A DNA stretch of 52,696 nucleotides from a virus. The DNA lies in IMG/VR virus record IMGVR_UViG_3300048091_000193, positions 1 to 52,696 of that record; one strand, given 5' to 3'. Both the position numbers and the translations under genes were made by a program. Below, piece by piece: positions 12,636-20,328 of the stretch. Below the pieces are notes generated by a model. That model saw only the letters and a list, made by a program, of their open reading frames with translations. It was not told the origin of the DNA and searched no databases. Position 1 is the first letter of the stretch; every line of letters begins with the position of its first letter.

Positions 12636-14240
12636 TCACGCAGCTTTGCGCATATTAAACAGATGCCAAGGTAGATCCTGCCCGTCCGGAATGATGCCTT
12701 CGGCAAAGCCCGGCGTGGTCTCGACGATCGCACGGCGTTCCTTGGCGTGATCGCGCAGCGTCGAGTTGAGCTGGTCGCGGTAATCGACGATGAATGCCAC
12801 GTTCGGACCCTTCTTCTTGGCGCGCAGCCCGCGGCCGATGCGCTGCCGGTGGGCAACCTCGGCTTTGCCGCCGCCGGCAAGGATCACCAGACCGATCGCC
12901 GGCACGTCGACGCCGACATCGACGATGGTGGTGCCGATCAGCGCATCGAGCTCGCCGCTCGCCAGGTCATTCAGCGCCTTCTTGCGCTCGACCTGATCAT
13001 TCTCGCCCTGGATCTGCCGCACCTTCAGTCCCGCGGCGCGCAGCATCTTCACCAGGATCGGGCCGTGGGCCTTGCGCTGCACCAGGATTAGGGTCGATAG
13101 CCCGTGCGCCTTGGCCTTCTTCGCCATTTCGACGACATGACTGTTGCGGGTCTCGGACTCGGTAATCCCGAGCTGATAGGCGCGCTGCCAGGGTGACGAC
13201 TTGCGCAGCTTCGTCGCCGGCGGGGGATCTGCGAACAGGAAATAGGGCTTGGCCAGCACGCCGCGCTTGATCAGCGTATCCTCTGACACCGTCAGCAGGA
13301 TGGGGCCGAACGCAGCCATCAGCCGCATATTATCTTCTTCGTTGCCCCGCATGAACGGCGTCGCAGTCAGAGCCACCCGGATATGGGCGTTCTTGCACCA
13401 GCGCAGGATCTCGTAATACGAATTGCCGCCCGCCTCGTGCGCTTCCTCGCCGATCACCACCTCTATCATCTCGAGGATCTTTATCAGCCGGTTCCGGACC
13501 TTCACCTTCTGGTCGTAAGCATGCTGGCCGAGCGCCGCGATCTGCTCGCGGGTGAGATGTAGTTCCTTGATTGCGTCCTGGCGCACGATCTCCAGGCGCT
13601 CCGCCTCGAGCTTGGGCTCCTCCAGCTGTGACACCAGAGTCTGCACCATGCCGACATTGATGCCCTTGGTCGGCGTGAATTGCCCGTCGCCGATGACGCC
13701 GACGTTGAACTTACAGTCGCGCTCGAAGGCTTCCTTCATCTGATACATCAGGACGCCGCGCGTGGTGATGAACAGGGTCGGGCGCCGGTAGCGCGCCGTG
13801 ATCAGCTTTGCGATCTTGGATTTGCCGCCGCCGGTGGCCACCCGAATGATGCCGCGGCCGTGCTTCTCGACCTGGCGCACCGCCTTCATCTGGAAGTCGT
13901 AGCGCGGGTCGTCATTGCCGAATTCATCGACGATCGGGTTCTCGGGACCGTTCGGCGCCGGCAGCGGGCGCCGTGCCAGCATCACCTGGTAGCCCTTCCG
14001 GGTCAGCTCGTGCTGAACCATGTGAACGAAGCCGGCCGGGAACATGCAGGTGCGGCGCGCAAAGAAGCTCGATCGGCCATTCCAGCCGCCCTGGCTGAAC
14101 GTATTCATGCGCTCGTGGCCGAGAACGACGTAGCTCAAGACCTTCGTCACCACGTCTTTCACCGCGGTCAAATGCGCCGGATCGACCGGGGTGACTTTGG
14201 CGTCGATCGCATTGAAGGCGATTTTGACGATCTGTTTCAA
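12636..14240 (-). CDS. SF2 DNA helicase, UvsW-like
   Basis: 534 residues. Motif I is ATGGGKS (135-141), motif II reads EEAH (265-268) where DEAH or DECH is usual, motif III is TAT (292-294), and motif VI is QRIGRG (466-471). An N-terminal domain of about 110 residues precedes the two RecA-like domains, as in T4 UvsW, which unwinds branched DNA and R-loops in recombination-dependent replication. It is the only clear replication enzyme in the genome. It is transcribed divergently from the ParB-like operon across operator site 6. Confidence 0.85.
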   Translation of the reverse strand: MKQIVKIAFNAIDAKVTPVDPAHLTAVKDVVTKVLSYVVLGHERMNTFSQGGWNGRSSFFARRTCMFPAGFVHMVQHELTRKGYQVMLARRPLPAPNGPENPIVDEFGNDDPRYDFQMKAVRQVEKHGRGIIRVATGGGKSKIAKLITARYRRPTLFITTRGVLMYQMKEAFERDCKFNVGVIGDGQFTPTKGINVGMVQTLVSQLEEPKLEAERLEIVRQDAIKELHLTREQIAALGQHAYDQKVKVRNRLIKILEMIEVVIGEEAHEAGGNSYYEILRWCKNAHIRVALTATPFMRGNEEDNMRLMAAFGPILLTVSEDTLIKRGVLAKPYFLFADPPPATKLRKSSPWQRAYQLGITESETRNSHVVEMAKKAKAHGLSTLILVQRKAHGPILVKMLRAAGLKVRQIQGENDQVERKKALNDLASGELDALIGTTIVDVGVDVPAIGLVILAGGGKAEVAHRQRIGRGLRAKKKGPNVAFIVDYRDQLNSTLRDHAKERRAIVETTPGFAEGIIPDGQDLPWHLFNMRKAA

Positions 14241-14273
14241 CTGAAGCCTCTTGATCTTGGTCTGATTTCTGCT

Positions 14274-14289
14274 AAGTCAGTTCTGACTT
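14274..14289. promoter_or_regulatory. Dispersed dyad operator, site 6 (AAGTCA-GTTC-TGACTT)
   Basis: Perfect core, extended to TAAGTCAG...CTGACTTA. It sits in the 62-base gap between the divergent helicase and ParB-like genes and could control both; the rightward start is 13 bases away. Confidence 0.8.
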
Positions 14290-14302
14290 ATAAAGGAACG
14301 AG

Positions 14303-14971
14303 ATGCAGCTGCCAAACCAAATAGTCGTAGAAATCGGCCTTCTGCGCCCGAACCCGTGGAATTCCAATCACGTTTCACCCGATAACGAGGAGAAACTGCA
14401 GGAGTCCATTCGTCAGTTTGGACTGTTCAAGCCGATCGTGGTGCGGGACAAGTTGGACTATTACGAGATCCTGGGCGGTCAGCATCGCTGGGAAGCGGCC
14501 AAAGAGGTCGGACTCACCGAAGTTCCCATCTTTGTCGTCGAGGCCGATGACAACATGGCCAAGCGGATCACGCTGGCCGACAACGCGCGCTACGGCGCCG
14601 ACGACAGCATCGAACTCGCAAAGCTGATGGAGGAGATCGGGACTTCCGAAGATCTTCAGGGGTTCTTGCCCTACACCGACGCTGACGTGAATGCTATTTT
14701 CTCTCACGTCAATATAGCGCTCGATGAGCTGGATCTGTCGGGCGGATTCGAAGAAACCGAAGAAAAAGTCGTCGAGCCGAAGGCTGAGCGGGTCGCCAAG
14801 ACTCACACGATGATGCGTTTCAAGGTCGGCATCACCGACGCCGAGAAGATCACCGCGCTGATCGCCAAGATTCAGAAGCGCCAGGGTCTCACAGCGTCGG
14901 ACGAGCTGACCAATGCCGGCGACGCGTTGGTGTTCGCGCTGCTCAATGCAAGCGCCGGTGAGGACGACTGA
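14303..14971 (+). CDS. ParB/Srx-fold protein 1
   Basis: 222 residues. The N-terminal 100 residues have the ParB/sulfiredoxin fold: LRPNPWNSNHVSPDNEEKL, then QFGLFKPIVVRD, the box YEILGGQHRWEAAKEVG and VPIFVVEADD. In phage proteins of this fold the box binds or hydrolyses nucleotides; many act as nucleases or accompany DNA-modifying enzymes. The C-terminal half is family-specific. The start follows AAGGAACGAG. It opens a 3.9-kb operon in which eight genes abut or overlap. It is not next to parA, so a role in partition is unlikely. Confidence 0.82.
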   Translation: MQLPNQIVVEIGLLRPNPWNSNHVSPDNEEKLQESIRQFGLFKPIVVRDKLDYYEILGGQHRWEAAKEVGLTEVPIFVVEADDNMAKRITLADNARYGADDSIELAKLMEEIGTSEDLQGFLPYTDADVNAIFSHVNIALDELDLSGGFEETEEKVVEPKAERVAKTHTMMRFKVGITDAEKITALIAKIQKRQGLTASDELTNAGDALVFALLNASAGEDD

Positions 14972-15156
14972 TGTTCGTCAAGCCGCGCCACGACGAGTGC
15001 AAAGGCTGCAAGTTCTTCAATCCGAACCGGCCTGCGCGCGAATGTCTGCCGTGCGGCAATGGTGAATTCTTCGAGGCGCGCATCCGCGATCGCGCTCCGA
15101 CCGACAACGAACTCATGAAAATGTATGCAGGGATGGGCTATGACCACGACGATTGA
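14971..15156 (+). CDS. Small four-cysteine protein (61 aa)
   Basis: CKGCKFFNP followed by CLPCGNGEFF gives two CxxC knuckles, a zinc-ribbon signature. The ATG shares a base with the previous stop (TGATG), and the 3' end overlaps the next ParB-like gene by 17 bases. It is likely a partner in the surrounding operon; function unknown. Confidence 0.75.
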   Translation: MFVKPRHDECKGCKFFNPNRPARECLPCGNGEFFEARIRDRAPTDNELMKMYAGMGYDHDD

Positions 15157-15847
15157 TGTCTCCAAGCTGCCGATCGAGGTCTGGGATATCACCCGGCTCA
15201 TTCCGCATCCGCAGAACGCTAAGAAGCACCCCGACGACAAGACCAAGCTGCTGTCGAAGTCGATCCAGCGCATCGGCATAGCCAATCCGATCCAGGTCGA
15301 ACCGCCCATCTATGCCGACGGCGAGACCAACCCAGAGCCTGGCCTGATCATCGCAGGCCACGGGCGCCGGCTCGCTGCGCTCGATGCTGCCTGGGCCAAG
15401 GTGCCGGTGATCGTGCGCCACGACCTGACCAAGCTGGAATGCGCCGCGCTGCGCATCGCCGACAACACCACGGTTTCGAACGATTACGACACCGAGCTGA
15501 TGAAGATGGAGATCAACCTGCTCGGCGACGGCGGGTTCGAGCTCGATGCCATAGGCTTCGACGACAAGCAGCTGCAAACCATGGTCGACGACTTCGGCGA
15601 TCTGGATAACGACGTCTTCGTCGAAGACATCGGCCAGGCCGTGGAGACCCAGAAGACCGAGAACGTTGCGGCAGCGGCTGCGATCGACCAGTCGGCGGCG
15701 CCGATCGGCGATGCCCTGGGCTTCAAGCGCGTCACCGTCGAGCAGAGCCGCAAGATCCGCGAGCTCATGGATGCGGCCGCGGGCAAGTTCACCGGGCTGA
15801 ACAAGAGCCCCGCCGAGATCCTGATCGCTGTGCTGGAGGACTATTGA
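15140..15847 (+). CDS. ParB/Srx-fold protein 2
   Basis: 235 residues. ITRLIPHPQNAKKHPDD, then IGIANPIQVEPP, the box LIIAGHGRRLAALDAAW, VPVIVRHDLTKLE and ALRIADNTTVSNDYD match the ParB/Srx domain that phages often carry near the terminase. It is distinct from the first copy at 14303 but likely related by old duplication. The start at 15140 is used because ATGACCACG begins the domain; 15125 is the alternative. The Ala-rich linker near residue 180 separates a small C-terminal helical domain. Confidence 0.85.
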   Translation: MTTTIDVSKLPIEVWDITRLIPHPQNAKKHPDDKTKLLSKSIQRIGIANPIQVEPPIYADGETNPEPGLIIAGHGRRLAALDAAWAKVPVIVRHDLTKLECAALRIADNTTVSNDYDTELMKMEINLLGDGGFELDAIGFDDKQLQTMVDDFGDLDNDVFVEDIGQAVETQKTENVAAAAAIDQSAAPIGDALGFKRVTVEQSRKIRELMDAAAGKFTGLNKSPAEILIAVLEDY

Positions 15848-16200
15848 TGGCTGAGATTATCAACGCCTTCGGGCGCAAGGCTGGCGATCCGCTGCCCGTC
15901 AGCGAACCGGTCAAGATCAAGGTCTGCAGCGCATCGTTGACGCTTATCAAGGAGCTCACGCGCCTGGTCGAAGCCGGCGAGGTGCGTAATCTGTGCGCTA
16001 TCGGTGTCAGTGACGGGCGCCCCGTCGCGGCATTCGGTATCCATACCCAGGAATTCAGCGAAATGGCGCTGCTTAGCGTCGCCGCGGACAGTCTGAAGGA
16101 GCGCCTGCGCGACATCATCGGTCAATTCCGGTCCGCCGTTCAGACCATCGAAGATGGCGACGACGATATGTATGACGGCGACGAGGATCAACCCTCGTGA
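15847..16200 (+). CDS. Hypothetical protein (117 aa)
   Basis: It opens MAEIINAFGRKAGDPLPVSE and has a beta-rich middle (VRNLCAIGVSDGRPVAAFGIH) and an acidic C-terminus (EDGDDDMYDGDEDQPS). A TTG at 15844 is an alternative start; GGAGG at 15834 serves either. The stop overlaps the GTG of the ABC ATPase. The pattern resembles small phage proteins of unknown role next to ParB-like genes. Confidence 0.72.
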   Translation: MAEIINAFGRKAGDPLPVSEPVKIKVCSASLTLIKELTRLVEAGEVRNLCAIGVSDGRPVAAFGIHTQEFSEMALLSVAADSLKERLRDIIGQFRSAVQTIEDGDDDMYDGDEDQPS

Positions 16201-16907
16201 AATACATCATCGACAAGCGCTTCAATACCTCGGTTGAGCGCACGCCCCGCGTTCTCGAGGTTGCCGAAGGCTTCGGCCTGGGCCTGACCGACAAGGAATT
16301 CGTCATCTACGACAATTTCGAGGTCGAGGTGATGCCGGGCGATGTCATCTATGTCACCGGGCAGTCCGGATCCGGCAAGTCGCTGATCCTCAACGAGATG
16401 GCGCGGCAGATGGCCGACGAGGGCCTGCGCGTCGCCGATCTGAACAAGCTCGACCTGCCGAACAAGCCGGTCATCGAATGCGTCGGCGAGACGACCACCC
16501 AGGCTGCGGATCTGCTGGCGAAAGCTGGGATCTCGGACGCCTATATCTACCTGCGCAAGCCGTCGGAGCTGTCGGACGGGCAGCGTTATCGCCTGAAGCT
16601 TGCCATTCTGATGGGCATGCCGGCCGATGTCTGGGTCGCTGATGAATTCGGCGCCATTCTCGACCGTGTCACCGCGAAATGCGTCGCCTTCAACATGCAG
16701 AAGGTCGCCCGCGCGCTCGGCAAGACCCTCATTGTCGCCACCACGCACACCGATCTGAAGGACGAACTAGGTCCGTCGCTGACGATCACCAAGCGGTTCC
16801 GCCAGAAGATGGAGCTCGATCGCGCCATCGCCGAGATCGTGCCGCCCGTCGAGAGCGGGCCTTTCACTCGCTCGGTCGTCGAGACCGGGGAGGTGGAACG
16901 TGTTTGA
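16197..16907 (+). CDS. Soluble ABC-type ATPase (COG2401-like ATPase half)
   Basis: 236 residues. Walker A is G55-QSGSGKS, the signature is LSDGQ at 125-129, Walker B ends D149-E150 (VWVADE), and the switch histidine is H184 (TTHTD). There is no membrane domain, so it is not a transporter; soluble ABC ATPases of this type act on DNA or RNA complexes. COG2401 proteins fuse such an ATPase to a GNAT domain; here the GNAT protein is encoded separately two genes downstream. A GTG start overlaps the previous stop. It probably forms a complex with the GNAT and ParB-fold proteins (inference). Confidence 0.82.
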   Translation: MKYIIDKRFNTSVERTPRVLEVAEGFGLGLTDKEFVIYDNFEVEVMPGDVIYVTGQSGSGKSLILNEMARQMADEGLRVADLNKLDLPNKPVIECVGETTTQAADLLAKAGISDAYIYLRKPSELSDGQRYRLKLAILMGMPADVWVADEFGAILDRVTAKCVAFNMQKVARALGKTLIVATTHTDLKDELGPSLTITKRFRQKMELDRAIAEIVPPVESGPFTRSVVETGEVERV

Positions 16908-17031
16908 TCGCATGTCCTCCGCCGGCGTGTTCCTGGCTTTTCTGCTGCTGGTCGCCACCTGGGGCGGGCTGGTCTATGTGATGCGTGAGGACACGGCCGC
17001 GCCGCCGGTGATCGATCGGGTGATCCATTGA
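16900..17031 (+). CDS. Single-pass membrane protein (43 aa)
   Basis: A GTG start at 16900 follows GGGAGGTGGAAC and overlaps the ATPase end by 8 bases. The product has one membrane helix (AGVFLAFLLLVATWGGLVYV) and a short tail. Its stop overlaps the TTG of the GNAT gene. It could anchor the ATPase-GNAT complex at the membrane, which would be unusual for a DNA modification system. Confidence 0.6.
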   Translation: MFDRMSSAGVFLAFLLLVATWGGLVYVMREDTAAPPVIDRVIH

Positions 17032-17942
17032 TCTCAGGGAGCGTCACTGGTGCGTCCGAAGACCCGAGTGCATACGACACGCTTGTAGAGCGTGCGGACG
17101 CACCACGACCCCGTTTCTCGCTGCTCGACAGCATGATTGTCGAGCGGGGCACCAAAGCTGACTGGGATCTGCTGCACGATCTGCACTACAAGGCCGAAAA
17201 CCTGCCGATCGGGCCGCGTTTCTGGAAGCTGACGCTCTACGGCGAGACCATCGGCGTGCTCGTGACCGCGAACCCGAAGGGGCTTTTGAAGGAGCGCCAC
17301 ATCGCGTTCCCGAAGATCAAGCCCAAGGGGTCCGACGGCAAGATCCAGAACACCTATCGCTACGTCTTCATCAACAAGAACTTCCGCGTCATCTCGCGTT
17401 TCGTGGTCGACACCATGTATCGCGGCATCGGCGCCGGCTACCGGATGATGAACCTGGTCTCGCGCATGGAGGGCAACACCTTCATGGAGATCCAGTCCTC
17501 GATGTCGAAATTCAACCTGTTCGGTCAGAAGGCAGGCTTCCGCTTCGTCAAGCCGATGAACGCCAACAAGTATGAGGCGGGGCTCAAGTTCTTCCGGACC
17601 AACTTCGCGAGCTCGCCGCAAGACTTCGAGGCGATCCTGGCGGAGCTCGAGTCCAAGGACCAGGCCGGACGCGATCGGCTGCTGCAGGAATGCAAGGACT
17701 TCTACTATCGCCATTCGGCGCTGGAGAAGACCGGCAACAACCGCGACAAGGGGCAGGGCCGCGTCGACGGCATGGACGCCCGGACGATCATCAAGGGTAT
17801 TCAGCAGATCACCCTGGCATCGCCGATGTATGGCATCTGGAAGAACCCGGATGCCGGACGCCCAGTCCCACAGCGGCTGCCGCTCACGGCATTCGAGAAG
17901 CAGGGTCCCAACGAGCCGTCGAACCTGGTCGGCCTGGAATGA
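17028..17942 (+). CDS. GNAT-fold acyltransferase-like protein (COG2401-like, Mom-type candidate)
   Basis: 304 residues. Residues 35-170 carry a GNAT core: SLLDSMIVERGTKADWDLLH, KLTLYGETIGVLVTANPKG, then ISRFVVDTMYRGIGAG with the acyl-CoA loop R132-GIGAG, and IQSSMSKFNLFGQKAGFRFV as the last strand pair. About 130 further residues are specific. GNAT folds in phage genomes include the DNA-modifying Mom of phage Mu. The TTG start at 17028 overlaps the previous stop; no strong ribosome site is visible. With the ABC ATPase and ParB-fold proteins it forms the core of the candidate system. Confidence 0.75.
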   Translation: MISGSVTGASEDPSAYDTLVERADAPRPRFSLLDSMIVERGTKADWDLLHDLHYKAENLPIGPRFWKLTLYGETIGVLVTANPKGLLKERHIAFPKIKPKGSDGKIQNTYRYVFINKNFRVISRFVVDTMYRGIGAGYRMMNLVSRMEGNTFMEIQSSMSKFNLFGQKAGFRFVKPMNANKYEAGLKFFRTNFASSPQDFEAILAELESKDQAGRDRLLQECKDFYYRHSALEKTGNNRDKGQGRVDGMDARTIIKGIQQITLASPMYGIWKNPDAGRPVPQRLPLTAFEKQGPNEPSNLVGLE

Positions 17943-18199
17943 CCAGTATCTTCGCCTCGACCGCAAAGCAGACCGAGATCATGACCATCGTCTGCGCGGC
18001 GTCATCGCGCGGGGCGGAGATTTCGACCGGCGATCTGAGGGCTGCCCTGAGCTGGGCGCCGAAGCTTGCCGCTTTCCACTGTTCGCTGAAGTTCCTCAAG
18101 GACCACGGCATGCTTGTGGTTGAGAATCACGGCCGCAATGGTGGCACCGTGAGGCCGACTACTGCCGGATATGCCTTGTTCAAGCCGAAGCCAGTCTAA
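17939..18199 (+). CDS. Winged-helix-like small protein (86 aa)
   Basis: MTSIFASTAKQTEIMTIVCA is followed by a helix-turn-helix-like pattern (ISTGDLRAALSWAPKLAAFHCSLKFLKDHGMLVVENHG) and a wing (GGTVRPTTAGYALF). This is the layout of a small DNA-binding winged helix. The ATG overlaps the GNAT stop. It is the only clear DNA-binding regulator candidate outside the early region, so it might control the operon or the dispersed operators (inference). Confidence 0.65.
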   Translation: MTSIFASTAKQTEIMTIVCAASSRGAEISTGDLRAALSWAPKLAAFHCSLKFLKDHGMLVVENHGRNGGTVRPTTAGYALFKPKPV

Positions 18200-18200
18200 T

Positions 18201-18277
18201 CCCGGAATTCCGGGTCCTCGCTTCGTCTATATAAACACTATCTCTAATAGTTAGTAGTTAAGAGACGAAGCGAGGAC
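18201..18277. repeat. Large inverted repeat, copy 2, with EcoRI-centred palindrome
   Basis: A 14-bp perfect palindrome CCCGGAATTCCGGG (18201-18214) abuts a 15-bp perfect dyad (GTCCTCGCTTCGTCT, 18214-18228 with 18263-18277) around a 34-base AT-rich centre starting ATATAAA. Copy 1 at 5893 shares GCTTCGTCTATATA and AGAGACGAAGCG. Its place 50 bases before the small terminase makes it a candidate packaging or regulatory site. Confidence 0.75.
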
Positions 18278-18303
18278 TTGGAAATCTCCGGGACAAAGGA
18301 TAT

Positions 18304-18319
18304 AAGTCAATACTGAATG
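18304..18319. promoter_or_regulatory. Dispersed dyad operator, site 7 (AAGTCA-ATAC-TGAATG)
   Basis: Left arm perfect with TATA before it; right arm degenerate. It sits 8 bases before the small-terminase ATG, with GATAAA as a possible -10. Confidence 0.65.
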
Positions 18320-18326
18320 ATAAAAG

Positions 18327-18986
18327 ATGCCTGATCCAGACGATGAAAATAGCTCCGGCCCGGAGAAAAAGCGACTTTCGCCAGAGGATTGGCGCGAGAT
18401 CGAGGTTCATTGGGAATGGGGCACCATGCGGACCAAGGAGATCTGCTCGAAGTGGGGCATCACTCCGTCCGCGGTCGCGCAGCATTTCGAACGTCTGAAG
18501 AAGGCCGGCACGCCGATCGTCAAGGGTGCCAAGAAGATCGAGCTCCAGAAGCAGGCCGCGGCGCGGGTCGCCGGCGGGGCCGCGGTTCAGACCGCAAACA
18601 AGGTCATCTCGGAATTCGAGAGCAAGCGCAAGGACCGCATCGAGCAGGTCAAGGAGATGGCCTACCGCTCCTCGATGAGCGTGAAGCAGCAGTTTGCGAA
18701 GGTTCAGAAGGAGATCGCCGACGGCGCCCGCACCCTGGAGGGCTCCTACAATGCCTTCAAGTCGCTGCGCATGGCCGAGGCCTTCCTGAAGCTGAACAAG
18801 GACAACCTCTACGACGTCCTGGATATCGCGACCGACGTCGACGACCGCGACCTGCCGACGCTGGTGTTCGAGGATCTCACCGAGACCGAGATTCTGGCGA
18901 TCCAGGCCGGCGAGGATGAATTCGACGACGATATCGAGCTGCCTGATGCGCCGGACGATGACGACATCATTGAGGACAAGGCGTGA
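18327..18986 (+). CDS. terS: Terminase small subunit
   Basis: 219 residues with an N-terminal helix-turn-helix (MRTKEICSKWGITPSAVAQHFERL), a central coiled helix that would mediate ring assembly (SKRKDRIEQVKEMAYRSSMS), and a very acidic tail (EFDDDIELPDAPDDDDIIED). It recognises the packaging site and regulates the large subunit. The position directly upstream of the large terminase with a GTGA overlap supports the call. Confidence 0.8.
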   Translation: MPDPDDENSSGPEKKRLSPEDWREIEVHWEWGTMRTKEICSKWGITPSAVAQHFERLKKAGTPIVKGAKKIELQKQAAARVAGGAAVQTANKVISEFESKRKDRIEQVKEMAYRSSMSVKQQFAKVQKEIADGARTLEGSYNAFKSLRMAEAFLKLNKDNLYDVLDIATDVDDRDLPTLVFEDLTETEILAIQAGEDEFDDDIELPDAPDDDDIIEDKA

Positions 18987-20266
18987 CCACCCATCGTCAC
19001 GTCCTGAAGATGCACGGCAAACAGCGCGAGGTCTTCCAGGATCCGCACCGGTTCAAGTGCGTCGTCGCCGGACGTCGTTGGGGTAAGACCCAGCTTTCCA
19101 AGCTGAAGATCTGCAAAGCCGCGACCAAGGCCAAGCAGCTGATCTGGTATGTCGCGCCGACCTACGCGATGGCGCGCGGCATTCTGTGGGAGGAGCTGAA
19201 GGACGCGATCCCGCGTAAGTGGGTCCATTCCTACAACGAAACCCGCATGACCATCCGGCTGCACAATGGCACCCGGATCGAGCTCAAGGGCGCCGACAAG
19301 CCCGACACCCTGCGCGGCGTCGGTCTGAACCTGCTGATCATCGACGAAGCGCAGGATATCAAGCCCGACACCTGGTATAAGGTGTTGCGTCCGACGCTCG
19401 CCTCGACGCGCGGCGAAGCCATCATCATCGGCACGCCGAAGTCCTTCAACTGGCTCTACGACGTCTACATGCTGGGTCAGCAGGGCGAGACGATCGAGAT
19501 CACAAAGGGTCGGAACAAGGGCCGGCGGCGCCCGAACCCCTGGAAGTCCTGGCAGTTCCCGACCATCACCTCGCCATTCATCCCCAAGGGTGAAATCGAG
19601 GCGGCGCGCGCCGACATGGACGAAAAGTCGTTCCGCCAGGAATTCGAGGCGTCGTTCGAGACGATGTCCGGCCGCGTCTATTACACCTTCGATCGCAAGG
19701 TTCACGTCGGGCAGTATCCGTTCAATCCGAGGCTCCCGATCTGGGTTGGCCAGGACTTCAACATCGACCCAATGTCGTCGGTCATCATGCAGCCCCAGCC
19801 GAACGGGGAAGTGTGGATCGTCGACGAGGTGGTGCTGCGCGGCTCGAACACGCAGGAGACCGCGGACGAGCTCTCCCGGCGATATTTCAAATGGCAGAAG
19901 CAGACCGTCATCTATCCAGATCCGGCCGGCGCGCAGCGATCGACCAAGGGCCGCGGCGAGTCCGACATCGATATTCTCAAGGATGCCGGCTTCAAGTGGA
20001 TCAAGGTTCGCCGCAAGCATCCGAAGATCGCCGATCGCGTCAACGCGGTGAACCGCATGTTCAAGGCGGCCGACGGCACGGTCCGGATGCGGATCGACTC
20101 GACCTGCAAAAAGACGATCGAGGCCTTCGAGCAAACGACCTACAAGGAAAACACCCGCGAGGTCGACAAGACCAAGAACATCGAGCACGCCGCGGACGCC
20201 TGCGGCTATTGCATCGACATTGAATTCCCGTGGAAGGACAAGACCGCGTTCGGCATCTCTATCTAG
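18983..20266 (+). CDS. terL: Terminase large subunit
   Basis: 427 residues from a GTG start. Walker A is G30-RRWGKT-36, Walker B is LLIID121-E122, and a GTPKSFN coupling motif lies near residue 150. The nuclease domain starts WVGQDFNIDP near residue 255 with the first catalytic Asp, and HAADACGY near residue 405 holds the last. It is the packaging motor and headful or cohesive-end nuclease. The family type (cos or pac) cannot be fixed from sequence alone. It ends just before operator site 8. Confidence 0.95.
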   Translation: MTTHRHVLKMHGKQREVFQDPHRFKCVVAGRRWGKTQLSKLKICKAATKAKQLIWYVAPTYAMARGILWEELKDAIPRKWVHSYNETRMTIRLHNGTRIELKGADKPDTLRGVGLNLLIIDEAQDIKPDTWYKVLRPTLASTRGEAIIIGTPKSFNWLYDVYMLGQQGETIEITKGRNKGRRRPNPWKSWQFPTITSPFIPKGEIEAARADMDEKSFRQEFEASFETMSGRVYYTFDRKVHVGQYPFNPRLPIWVGQDFNIDPMSSVIMQPQPNGEVWIVDEVVLRGSNTQETADELSRRYFKWQKQTVIYPDPAGAQRSTKGRGESDIDILKDAGFKWIKVRRKHPKIADRVNAVNRMFKAADGTVRMRIDSTCKKTIEAFEQTTYKENTREVDKTKNIEHAADACGYCIDIEFPWKDKTAFGISI

Positions 20267-20268
20267 GC

Positions 20269-20297
20269 TTGATTATAAGTCAGTTCTGACTTATAAT
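20269..20297 (+). promoter_or_regulatory. Operator site 8 inside a near-consensus promoter
   Basis: The core AAGTCA-GTTC-TGACTT (20277-20292) extends to a 12-bp-armed palindrome over 20272-20297. TTGATT (20269-20274), then 17 bases, then TATAAT (20292-20297) read as -35 and -10, so the operator fills the spacer. It would drive the portal gene. Confidence 0.8.
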
Positions 20298-20328
20298 CTG
20301 GGATCGCTTTCCCGTTCGGTGACCCGTT

